DNA of 8,215 nt from WQUF01 sp031549885 (GCA_031549885.1 JAVBPD010000160.1:1-8215); one strand, 5' to 3'. Numbered from the stretch's first letter, positions 1 to 6,002 are shown. Notes: generated by a model not told the origin, from the sequence alone. Translations and numbers: made by a program.

Positions 1-39
1 TTTAAAGATGCTGTAGATTTTATAAGACGGCTTGTCTAA
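1..39 (+). CDS. Possible C-terminal end of a plus-strand gene entering from the left
   Basis: Read in frame from base 1, the sequence gives FKDAVDFIRRLV and a TAA stop at 37-39. The other two plus-strand frames stop at once or after four codons. The composition (alternating hydrophobic and charged residues) looks like the end of a helical protein, and a hairpin terminator overlaps the stop, as expected at the end of a gene. Twelve codons are far too few to name a function, and the frame could be open by chance. Confidence 0.3.
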   Translation, partial: FKDAVDFIRRLV

Positions 40-56
40 TTGATTAGCCGTCTTTT
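24..56 (+). terminator. Hairpin terminator, plus strand, possibly bidirectional
   Basis: AAGACGGCT (24-32) pairs perfectly with AGCCGTCTT (46-54) around a 13-base loop, and a short T run ends the stem on the plus strand. This is the most GC-rich inverted repeat in the left flank. It would end a plus-strand gene coming from outside the window. It could also stop transcripts of the kinase converging on it from the right, although the T run on that strand is poorer. Confidence 0.6.
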
Positions 57-102
57 AAACTTAAAGACTTTAGTTAAATTAGGATCCATTTTTATGTCTC
101 CA

Positions 103-1521
103 TTATTCTTTATGTGTGGAAAGAATTAAAAACATCGTAAATTGGTTGTCGTGATAGTTTGCTCTGGCTCTGCAATATTCATAAGTGCTAAGTATATGTA
201 TTACTTGGGATAGCCCTATTCCTGAATGTTCTTTTTTCGTTGTGTATCCATTATTAAATATTTGATCTATAGATACATCATTTTTTGTGGTATTGGAAAT
301 TACGAACACAATTGTATCCTTATCTTTCTTTTCAAAGGATATGTTTATCTGTTTTTTGACAGACAGGCTTGCTTCTTCAATGGCATTATCAATTATAATG
401 CTCAAAATGCGGCATAGATCAATATCTGTCAATACAATATCTGAAATATCACACATCTGATTAAAGAAAAGAGATATTTTATTTTTTTCGCAAGTTTCCG
501 CTTTTGCTTTAATAAGGCTATATACGGAAATTCGTGGTTTTAATATTTCTATAAGGCTTAAAAAATCCCCTGCAGTCTTTGTGGTTTTGAAAAGCGAATT
601 GTGGTATTTTTTTAAACCTGTATAATCCTCTATTTCAAGATAACCGCCATAAGTTTGCAGCACATTGTAAAAATCGTGTTTAATTCCCCTAAATTCCTGA
701 TTTGCGTTTAATAGTGAACTTATATAAATCTCCGTAGAGTTAACTTCCCACTCAAAAATCTTTGAACGCAAATGGAATATGGAAATAATTAAGTAGGCGA
801 GAACACAAGCTATTAAAAGAAAATATATAAATGCTACTGTACTCTCAAATGATTCTCTATTGTTAGAAAGCCATGTTGTCCTGAAAAATACGATAATAGA
901 ATAGAATATAGTCAAAATTAAAAGAGTAACAAGTAAACTGCGCCCTAAATTTTTTTCATGATAATTTGACGGAATAGCAATATACTTTTGCGCTTTTCTA
1001 AAGGACATTTTTAAAAGAAAATGGCATAAGGTTAAAATTATCATAATTAACACAATAGATATCATTTCGTTAGAATATATTTTGGATAAAGTTTCAAAAA
1101 TTGGTATTGAATCATATAGAATGTTATTTGAAAACATATAGAGCAACACTACTATATAATGAATCAACAAATGGTTTCTTACAAAAATGCTACTTTTTGT
1201 AGAAGATATTTTTAATGTGCGTTTAATCAAAAAGTAATATGGAATGGCTAAAATTGGATTAATAAACAATAACATGCTATAAAGCCAAACTGAGAAATAT
1301 AATCCTGGTGCGAAATAAAAGAAATCCACTATATAAATAGGCAATAAATATAAAAACGTAATTCCAAGAGCACATATTAAGTGATTTTTCCAATGAAGCT
1401 TTACATCGAACAAGTCGCATTGTATTTGTAAGATTAAGTAATGATTTATAGTATTTTGAAATATAACAAACAAAATAGATGTAATATGTTGTTGTTCAAA
1501 CAAATAATGAAACAGTGTCAT
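103..1521 (-). CDS. AgrC-like membrane sensor histidine kinase (GHKL ATPase), apparently orphan
   Basis: The 472-residue product has an N-terminal half of about six hydrophobic segments (roughly residues 48-66, 74-98, 118-136, 152-171, 195-214 and 228-250), then a cytoplasmic kinase. His282 in GIKHDFYNVLQ is the likely phosphorylated histidine. The ATP-binding GHKL domain shows an N-box IIIDNAIEEA (375-384), an F-box-like NNGYTTKK (423-430) and a G-box SGIGLSQV (433-440). This layout and length match AgrC/ComD-type peptide-sensing kinases, which normally phosphorylate a LytTR response regulator encoded beside them. No regulator, AgrB or AgrD gene is visible within the window. ATG 1521 is the first possible start because a TAA precedes it directly in frame, but it lacks a clear ribosome binding site. 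The ligand is unknown. The kinase family call is firm; the quorum-sensing role is inference. Confidence 0.88.
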   Translation of the reverse strand: MTLFHYLFEQQHITSILFVIFQNTINHYLILQIQCDLFDVKLHWKNHLICALGITFLYLLPIYIVDFFYFAPGLYFSVWLYSMLLFINPILAIPYYFLIKRTLKISSTKSSIFVRNHLLIHYIVVLLYMFSNNILYDSIPIFETLSKIYSNEMISIVLIMIILTLCHFLLKMSFRKAQKYIAIPSNYHEKNLGRSLLVTLLILTIFYSIIVFFRTTWLSNNRESFESTVAFIYFLLIACVLAYLIISIFHLRSKIFEWEVNSTEIYISSLLNANQEFRGIKHDFYNVLQTYGGYLEIEDYTGLKKYHNSLFKTTKTAGDFLSLIEILKPRISVYSLIKAKAETCEKNKISLFFNQMCDISDIVLTDIDLCRILSIIIDNAIEEASLSVKKQINISFEKKDKDTIVFVISNTTKNDVSIDQIFNNGYTTKKEHSGIGLSQVIHILSTYEYCRARANYHDNQFTMFLILSTHKE

Positions 1522-1712
1522 TTAATTCTGCTAACTAAAACATATAGAAATATATATTTTAGAGTCTTCCTATTTTAATGTGTCCTGCAACAAGTTACTA
1601 CGGTTTGATATTTTTTCTATATTTGATAGCTTTTTGTTAGCAGCCTTTCACCTCTTTTCTTTTTGTTTTCATATTTTTTGCTAAAACTTATCTGCTCTCG
1701 TTTAAGCTTCTT

Positions 1713-1883
1713 TTACCTTTGATATATAACATATTCTTTTAATTCTATGAACAGTTCTGTTTCATTATCTTCTTTGTATATAAATGAAATACATACAAGT
1801 TTCAAATATCACATCTTGCTAATACAAGGTGCTGATATATCTCTAAAACCTATTTGTTGGTCACAGGAAGATTGTTCTATAAT
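1713..1883 (-). other. Possible decayed coding remnant or leader frame upstream of the kinase
   Basis: On the minus strand from 1883 a frame reads IIEQSSCDQQIGFRDISA and on to SKM, then TGA (1811-1809). In the same frame it continues LKLVCISFIYKE, DNETELFIELKEYVIYQR and TAA (1715-1713). The second part is rich in G-starting codons, as in the real genes here. A +1 shift near its end continues with IKGKRSLNESR. There is no start codon with a ribosome binding site. It could be what is left of a gene that once preceded the kinase, perhaps a partner, or plain chance. I recognise no family in it. Confidence 0.2.
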
Positions 1884-1886
1884 CTA

Positions 1887-1915
1887 ATATTAGATCATAC
1901 TTTATTTTAGGTCAA
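1887..1915 (-). promoter_or_regulatory. Candidate promoter pointing at the kinase
   Basis: On the minus strand TTGACC (1915-1910) is followed after 17 bases by TAATAT (1892-1887). The -10 lies inside the perfect palindrome 1882-1895, and the -35 directly abuts the inverted repeat 1916-1936. If used, it would give the kinase mRNA a leader of roughly 360 bases. The hexamers match the sigma-A consensus only in part, so this is tentative. Confidence 0.3.
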
Positions 1916-2031
1916 TATTCATTTAAAATATGAATACTCTAAACCTATTATTTTTTAATTTAACGTTAAATGTAAGCTTATAATTTTAAAGGATAATTAC
2001 TTTTGATGTTAATTTGTTTTTAAAAACATAA

Positions 2032-2508
2032 TCAACTAAAGCATAAGAAGTTTCTCTTTGATAATTGATATTTGTTGTCTTTAAAAACAAAGCCATTAGA
2101 AAGCAAACTTTTTTTAGATATTAAATTTTCTTTATCAGGATCTACTATGATGGTTTTAGCATCTTCATTTGAAAAAACTTTATTGATAAGTAAACATATT
2201 TGAGCCTTTCCATAGCCTTTTTGTAAAAATTCTTCTTCACCAATTAAATAATCAATGCTATAAGTCCCTTCGTAAATAAAATCTGGATCGTCTTGTTTGC
2301 ACTTATAATATTGGCAAAAGCCTATGGGTTTATCATCATGCATTGTAATGAAATGCTTTATAAAGCTAAATTCATCAAATCGCTTATTAATTTCATCTAT
2401 CCAATCTAAAGGATGCGTAAACCATGGTTTTACATGTGGTTTATATAACCAAGTTTTAATAATTTTTATATCATCATCGTTTAATGGTCTGATTTTCAAA
2501 TTACTCAT
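2032..2508 (-). CDS. GNAT-family N-acetyltransferase, AAC(6')-like
   Basis: This 158-residue cytoplasmic protein covers one GNAT domain. It opens with IRPLNDDDIKIIKTWLYKP, continues with a central strand KPIGFCQYY (60-68), the acetyl-CoA pyrophosphate loop QKGYGKA (96-102) and a C-terminal IIVDPDKENLISKKSLLSNGF-type segment (120-140). By eye, order and wording recall the aminoglycoside 6'-N-acetyltransferase/IucB-like group, where IGxxQxY, a KGxG loop and a DPxxxN...SGF stretch recur. Many relatives acetylate other amines, so the substrate is open and resistance is not shown. ATG 2508 has a strong GGAGG (2519-2515) six bases upstream. The gene is transcribed away from the amidohydrolase gene across a 125-base divergent region. 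The stop is TGA at 2034-2032. Confidence 0.82.
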   Translation of the reverse strand: MSNLKIRPLNDDDIKIIKTWLYKPHVKPWFTHPLDWIDEINKRFDEFSFIKHFITMHDDKPIGFCQYYKCKQDDPDFIYEGTYSIDYLIGEEEFLQKGYGKAQICLLINKVFSNEDAKTIIVDPDKENLISKKSLLSNGFVFKDNKYQLSKRNFLCFS

Positions 2509-2564
2509 ATAAGACCTCCAAATTTTATATTTAAAGTGTTAAAATAATCTACAGATATAAGTGT

Positions 2565-2593
2565 TTTAGTAAGGCTTATAAATAGTTTACAAT
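2565..2593 (+). promoter_or_regulatory. Candidate promoter of the amidohydrolase gene
   Basis: TACAAT (2588-2593) is a 5/6 match to the -10 consensus, with TTTAGT (2565-2570) 17 bases upstream as a weak -35. An alternative -10 is TATAAA (2577-2582). Either would start transcription just before the inverted repeat at 2606-2621. The exact promoter is not decided by the sequence. Confidence 0.3.
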
Positions 2594-2605
2594 AAGCTTA
2601 AACAA

Positions 2606-2621
2606 TTTACTATACAGTAAA
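2606..2621. promoter_or_regulatory. Operator-like inverted repeat before the amidohydrolase gene
   Basis: TTTACTATACAGTAAA has 6-base arms TTTACT and AGTAAA around ATAC and ends three bases before the GGAG ribosome binding site. It shares TTTACTAT and GTAAA with the operator-like repeat 5896-5917 read on the minus strand (TTTACTATGGTAAA). The distance between the conserved half-sites TTTAC and GTAAA is 6 here and 4 there. That is a real caveat for binding by the same dimer. Confidence 0.4.
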
Positions 2622-2633
2622 AAGGAGAATTTT

Positions 2634-3803
2634 ATGAAAGAGCTTGCGGAAAAAATAATGAGATGGAGAAGGGATTTGCATGAAATTCCTGAAATAGGTA
2701 ACGATTTGCCAAAAACTTCTTTATATGTGCAAAACTGCTTAAGGGATATGGGCATTTCATTTTACACAATGTTAAATGGATCTGCCGTTGTTGGTACAAT
2801 TGAAGGAAGTACTCCCGGAAAAACTGTAGCATTGAGAGCAGATATGGATGCGCTTGTTATTAAAGAAGAAGCGCCTATAGATTTTAAAGCTAAAAATGGT
2901 CTCATGCATGCTTGTGGCCATGATGCGCATGCTGCTATGCTTTTAGGTGCTGCTGAAATATTAAATGAAAAAAAGAATTTAATTAAAGGAAGAATAAAGT
3001 TAATTTTTCAACCTGGCGAAGAAAACCCTGGAGGAGCTTTGCCTATGATAGAGCATGGGGCTTTAGAAGGCGTTGATGCAATATTTGGTCAGCACATTGG
3101 ATGTTTATTTTCAAATTTAAAACCTGAAGATACGGGAAAAATTGTTGTGTCAACTGGAAATGTTATGTCATCAAGAAGCAGCTTTAAAATAACAATAAGA
3201 GGAAAAGGATCTCATAGTTCAATGCCCCATTTAGCTGTTGATCCTGTTGCAATAGCTGCTCAAATTATTAATGGAATATATATGATAAAAGCTCGTGAAA
3301 TAGATGCATTATGGCCATTTGTAATTTCTATTTGTATGGTGCATGGTGGCAATGCTCCAAATATTATGCCAGAAACAGTTGAATTGCAAGGATCTACTAG
3401 GACATTTGATGGAGAATTAACAAATAAGGTTAAAAGAAGAATAGAGGAGATTGTTCAATATAACTGCATGGCTTATGGTGCAACATATGATTATGAGTTT
3501 ATAAAAGAGTATCCTGCCCTTAAAAATGATACTAAAATGGCAAATTTAGTTATTAAGTCAGCTAAGAAGATGATTAATGAAGAAAATATAATAATTCAAA
3601 GAGAGCCTCTTATGTGCTCTGAAGATATGTCTTATTACTTAAATAAAATACCAGGAGCTTATTTCTTTTTGCTCTCTGTTGTGGAGCAAAATGGAATTGT
3701 ATATGGCCACCATACACCAAAATTTATGATAGATGAAACTGTGCTTTTTCAGGGAAGCTCTTTGCTTTCGCAAATAGCTATGGATTTTCTAAACTTAAAC
3801 TAG
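2634..3803 (+). CDS. M20-family amidohydrolase (N-acyl amino acid hydrolase, HipO/ILR1-like)
   Basis: The 389-residue cytoplasmic metallohydrolase cleaves amide bonds of N-acyl compounds. Family members act on hippurate, indole-acetyl amino acids, N-acetyl-diaminopimelate or N-acetylcysteine. Visible marks, in order, are RRDLHEIPEIG (12-22), ALRADMDAL (66-74), ACGHDAH (93-99) with metal-binding Cys94 and His96, and QPGEEN (126-131) with Glu129/Glu130. Next come FGQHI with His154, the lid/dimerisation domain around 180-290 opening with KGSHSSMPH (191-199), SEDMSYY (329-335), and YGHHTPKF with His359 or His360 as last metal ligand. All key residues are present and the length is normal. GGAG at 2624-2627 supports ATG 2634. 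The gene stands alone, converges on the flavoprotein gene and is followed by a terminator. The operator-like site just before its ribosome binding site suggests repression. The exact substrate is unknown. Confidence 0.93.
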   Translation: MKELAEKIMRWRRDLHEIPEIGNDLPKTSLYVQNCLRDMGISFYTMLNGSAVVGTIEGSTPGKTVALRADMDALVIKEEAPIDFKAKNGLMHACGHDAHAAMLLGAAEILNEKKNLIKGRIKLIFQPGEENPGGALPMIEHGALEGVDAIFGQHIGCLFSNLKPEDTGKIVVSTGNVMSSRSSFKITIRGKGSHSSMPHLAVDPVAIAAQIINGIYMIKAREIDALWPFVISICMVHGGNAPNIMPETVELQGSTRTFDGELTNKVKRRIEEIVQYNCMAYGATYDYEFIKEYPALKNDTKMANLVIKSAKKMINEENIIIQREPLMCSEDMSYYLNKIPGAYFFLLSVVEQNGIVYGHHTPKFMIDETVLFQGSSLLSQIAMDFLNLN

Positions 3804-3846
3804 TTTACTTTAAATTTACGTTTGAGTTACTTTTAGTTTACTCTTT
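3802..3846 (+). repeat. Three short direct repeats after the amidohydrolase stop
   Basis: AGTTTACTTT (3802-3811), AGTTACTTTT (3825-3834) and AGTTTACTCTTT (3835-3846) are similar T-rich decamers in the 3' untranslated region, before the terminator stem. A 12-base palindrome TAAACTAGTTTA (3796-3807) overlaps the stop codon. No function is evident, and chance in AT-rich DNA is possible. Confidence 0.25.
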
Positions 3847-3864
3847 GTATTTATATTATGGAAT

Positions 3865-3889
3865 AAGGCAAGGAAATCCCTTGCCTTTT
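3865..3889 (+). terminator. Rho-independent terminator between convergent genes
   Basis: AAGGCAAGG (3865-3873) pairs perfectly with CCTTGCCTT (3879-3887) around a 5-base loop, and TTTT (3886-3889) closes the stem on the plus strand. It lies about 60 bases after the amidohydrolase stop and 10 bases beyond the flavoprotein stop. It therefore ends the plus-strand transcript and may also stop the minus-strand one, where the trailing T run is weaker. Confidence 0.78.
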
Positions 3890-3899
3890 AATAAACTTA

Positions 3900-5855
3900 T
3901 TAAATAGATCTAGCAACTTCATTGGCAGACCAAATAGCATTTAAAATGTTGGCAGGTTTTTGAGCATCACCAATGAGATAAACCTCTTTTGAATAAGGAT
4001 ATATTTTGTTATATAATTCTTTATTGCTTGAATATCCAATGGCAGTAATAACTGTATCGCAAGCAATCTGCATTTCTGTTCCATTTGTTGATATAGTAAC
4101 AGCATCATCACTAATTTTAACTACCGAGCTATTTACAAATTCTTTAACTCCATGAAATTTCATTAAATCCTTTAAGCAGTTTCTGTTTGCAGCTGAGAAT
4201 ATTCTATCAGGTATAGTTTCAGGAAGCATTTCAATTACAGAAACATCTTTTCCTTGTTTTGCAAGTGAATAGGCTATTTCTGAGCCAGTTATACCACCAC
4301 CAATTATAGCAACTTTTGAACCTGTTTCCTTTAAACCACGCAAAAACTTAATAGCTGGGATTGTCTTTTCACTTCCTTCAATAGGAAGCTTATTTTCAAC
4401 TGCACCTGTTGCTACAAATACAACGTCAGGCTTTAATTGTTCTAAATGAGCAGAAGTCACCTCTATATTTAGTTTTATATCTATATTATATTTTATTAAT
4501 TGACGTTTATACCAATTAATAAGTTTTTTATCAGCTTCTTTAAAATCAAATGAAGCTGCAGCAATAAAAACCCCTCCAAGCTCGCTGCTTTTTTCATACA
4601 AACAAACCTTATGTCCTCTCTTTGCTGAAATAAGCGCAGCTTCCATGCCTGCCATGCCACCTCCAATTACAAGAACATTTTTAATTTTTAAAGGGGCATG
4701 AAGAATGTGATCTCTTTCCTTGCCACAAGATGGATTAATTGCACAGCTTAAATCTTTACCTACAAATATTCTGCCAAGACAACCAATATGGCAAGCAATA
4801 CATGGTTTAACTTCATCAAGCTCTCCATTTTTAATTTTATTTGTATAATGAGGATCAGCAAGCAATTGCCTTCCAATTGAAATAGCATCAGCTTTCCCTT
4901 CTAAAAGGACCTTTTCAGAAATTTCGGGATTTTCAAGCCTTCCTGCAGCAAGTACTGGTATTTTAACAACCTTTTTAACTTCAGCAATATCATCTACATT
5001 AAGCCCTTCTGGCATGTACATTGGAGGATGAGGCCAATACCAAGAGTCATAGGTTCCATTATCACAATTAAGCATGTCATAACCCATTTTTTCAAAGTAC
5101 TGAGCTAATTCCAAACCTTCTTTTAAATCACGACCAGCTTCTTTAAACTCTTCACCTGGCAGTGCACCTGAATTAAAGCCTTTAATATAACTTCTTACGC
5201 TATATCTAAGTGAAACTGGAAAGTCTTTTCCACATGCTTGTTTTATTCCTTGTAATATTTCTACTGCAAATCTTGCTCTATTTTCAAGTGATCCTCCATA
5301 TTGGTCATCTCTTCTATTAAAAAATCCGATGGTAAATTGATCAAGTAAATATCCTTCATGAACAGCGTGAATTTCAACACCATCATATCCTGCTTGCTTG
5401 CTTAAAACGGCTGCTTTAATAAAAGATTTTATATAAAATTGTATTTCTTCAATAGTCATTTCCCTTGTTCTAACATTAGGATTCCAAACATTAGGATTCT
5501 CTGAAGCACTAATGCCTTGCTCAGTTTGATAAGCAGGAGGAGTACAGCGCCCTGTGCCTGCTGTTAATTGTTTAAACATCTTTGTACCATATGAATGTAC
5601 TTTTTCAAGCATGGCTCCATGATTTTGTAAAAATTCCATAGGATCGTCAAATTCAGTAGGTATGTGCACATCATATTTATTTTGAACCATGCTAGCCCCA
5701 GAAACAAGTAATCCAGTTCCGCCTTTTGCTTTTTCAACAAAATACGCTTCTTCATCAAGTGCATGACCACCAAGAGCAGCTAAAGCAATCCTGTTTTTAA
5801 TTTCAAGTTTGCCAATTGTAAATGGTTTAAAAAGATTAGAGTACTTAGTATCCAT
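3900..5855 (-). CDS. Enoate-reductase/BaiCD-like NADH:flavin oxidoreductase (FMN, 4Fe-4S, FAD)
   Basis: The 651-residue enzyme has the three-part build of 2,4-dienoyl-CoA reductase, 2-enoate reductase, BaiCD and trimethylamine dehydrogenase. An Old-Yellow-Enzyme barrel (about 1-345) contains EIHAVHEGYLLDQF (161-174, with Tyr169 the likely proton donor), NRRDDQYGGSLENR (180-193), WYWPHPPMY (272-280) and the FMN-phosphate loop ISIGRQLLADP (326-336). A 4Fe-4S site follows: Cys352, Cys355, Cys359 and Cys371, in C-x2-C-x3-C-x11-C spacing. The C-terminal pyridine-nucleotide/FAD part has VIGGGMAGMEAA (396-407), AIIGGGITGSEIA (516-528) and YLIGDA (626-631). Such enzymes reduce an activated C=C bond with NADH in the anaerobic cytoplasm. 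The substrate could be an unsaturated acid, acyl-CoA or ketone; no other bile-acid genes are present, so a bai role is unlikely. The barrel start reads NRIALAALGGHA, unlike the usual MAPM. AAGGAGG lies five bases before ATG 5855. An operator-like repeat and a divergent tetR control it. Confidence 0.93.
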   Translation of the reverse strand: MDTKYSNLFKPFTIGKLEIKNRIALAALGGHALDEEAYFVEKAKGGTGLLVSGASMVQNKYDVHIPTEFDDPMEFLQNHGAMLEKVHSYGTKMFKQLTAGTGRCTPPAYQTEQGISASENPNVWNPNVRTREMTIEEIQFYIKSFIKAAVLSKQAGYDGVEIHAVHEGYLLDQFTIGFFNRRDDQYGGSLENRARFAVEILQGIKQACGKDFPVSLRYSVRSYIKGFNSGALPGEEFKEAGRDLKEGLELAQYFEKMGYDMLNCDNGTYDSWYWPHPPMYMPEGLNVDDIAEVKKVVKIPVLAAGRLENPEISEKVLLEGKADAISIGRQLLADPHYTNKIKNGELDEVKPCIACHIGCLGRIFVGKDLSCAINPSCGKERDHILHAPLKIKNVLVIGGGMAGMEAALISAKRGHKVCLYEKSSELGGVFIAAASFDFKEADKKLINWYKRQLIKYNIDIKLNIEVTSAHLEQLKPDVVFVATGAVENKLPIEGSEKTIPAIKFLRGLKETGSKVAIIGGGITGSEIAYSLAKQGKDVSVIEMLPETIPDRIFSAANRNCLKDLMKFHGVKEFVNSSVVKISDDAVTISTNGTEMQIACDTVITAIGYSSNKELYNKIYPYSKEVYLIGDAQKPANILNAIWSANEVARSI

Positions 5856-5895
5856 AAAATCCTCCTTAATTTTTTGGTGTACTTGAATATAAATA

Positions 5896-5917
5896 TTACT
5901 TTACCATAGTAAAGTAA
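5896..5917. promoter_or_regulatory. Probable TetR operator, near-perfect 22-base inverted repeat
   Basis: Nine-base arms (5896-5904 and 5909-5917) pair perfectly around CATA; the core is TTTACCATAGTAAA, and 20 of 22 positions are symmetric. It begins at the edge of the -10 of the flavoprotein promoter and covers the expected transcription start near 5910. That is the position of a blocking repressor site. The divergent TetR-family gene is the obvious candidate binder. Binding is inferred, not shown. Confidence 0.75.
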
Positions 5918-5945
5918 AAATAGCACATTTTTATATTTAAGTCAA
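5917..5945 (-). promoter_or_regulatory. Promoter of the flavoprotein gene
   Basis: On the minus strand TTGACT (5945-5940) is followed after 17 bases by TATTTT (5922-5917), preceded by TGC to make an extended -10. This is the best sigma-A-type promoter I found in the window. The -10 touches the inverted repeat 5896-5917. The leader would be about 55 bases and carries no obvious riboswitch. Confidence 0.65.
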
Positions 5946-5962
5946 CGGATTTTAAAATTATG

Positions 5963-5971
5963 TGATATAAT
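5963..5971 (+). promoter_or_regulatory. Extended -10 promoter of tetR
   Basis: TGATATAAT is a perfect extended -10 (TGn-TATAAT) about 30 bases before the tetR start codon. No good -35 stands 17 bases upstream, and that region overlaps the -35 of the divergent promoter. The operator lies over 45 bases upstream of this -10. Tight autorepression is therefore not obvious, though a TTTAC half-site lies at 5973-5977. Confidence 0.6.
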
Positions 5972-5992
5972 ATTTACATATTAAACTTAATT

Positions 5993-5996
5993 GGAG
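5993..5996 (+). promoter_or_regulatory. Ribosome binding site that fixes the tetR start
   Basis: GGAG six bases before ATG 6003. It overlaps the upstream in-frame TTG at 5991, so TTG 5991 cannot be the start served by this site and ATG 6003 is preferred. Confidence 0.75.
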
Positions 5997-6002
5997 AAAT
6001 TT

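Larger units (their letters stand above)
1522..2031. other. 510-base gap between kinase and acetyltransferase, rich in AT palindromes
   Basis: No intact gene with a ribosome binding site is visible on either strand. The stretch holds perfect 14-base palindromes at 1882-1895 (ATCTAATATTAGAT), 1958-1971 (ATTTAACGTTAAAT) and 2015-2028 (TGTTTTTAAAAACA). It also has a 7-base inverted repeat TATTCAT/ATGAATA at 1916-1936. In DNA this AT-rich some palindromes arise by chance. The 1882-1895 and 1916-1936 repeats flank or overlap a promoter-like sequence, so they may be regulator sites. No GC-rich terminator was found behind the acetyltransferase. A plus-strand 46-codon frame from ATG 1747 has no ribosome binding site and was not called. 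Confidence 0.5.

Noticed and set aside
226..417. Plus-strand open frame of 63 codons inside the kinase gene
   Set aside because: It lies antisense to the GHKL domain, has no ribosome binding site and has a composition unlike the real genes; it is a shadow.
1747..1887. Plus-strand frame of 46 codons (MNSSVSLSSLYINEI...) in the gap
   Set aside because: No ribosome binding site and no recognisable pattern; the opposite strand reads more like protein in part.
1882..2028. CRISPR-like or transposon-end repeats
   Set aside because: The palindromes differ in sequence, are not regularly spaced and flank no transposase.
1522..2031. AgrD-like signal peptide gene next to the AgrC-like kinase
   Set aside because: I looked on both strands for a short Cys-containing frame with a ribosome binding site and found none that is convincing.
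2324..2512. Plus-strand open frame opposite the AAC(6')-like gene
   Set aside because: Antisense to a well-supported gene with a strong ribosome binding site; no independent support.
2632..2832. Minus-strand open frame opposite the start of the amidohydrolase gene
   Set aside because: Antisense shadow of the conserved M20 N-terminus.
5564..5773. Minus-strand frame of 69 codons within the flavoprotein gene
   Set aside because: Same strand but another frame of a conserved OYE barrel; no ribosome binding site.
3900..5855. Bile-acid-inducible (bai) operon gene
   Set aside because: The enzyme class fits BaiCD/BaiH, but no other bai gene is nearby and the regulator is a divergent TetR, so only the family is claimed.
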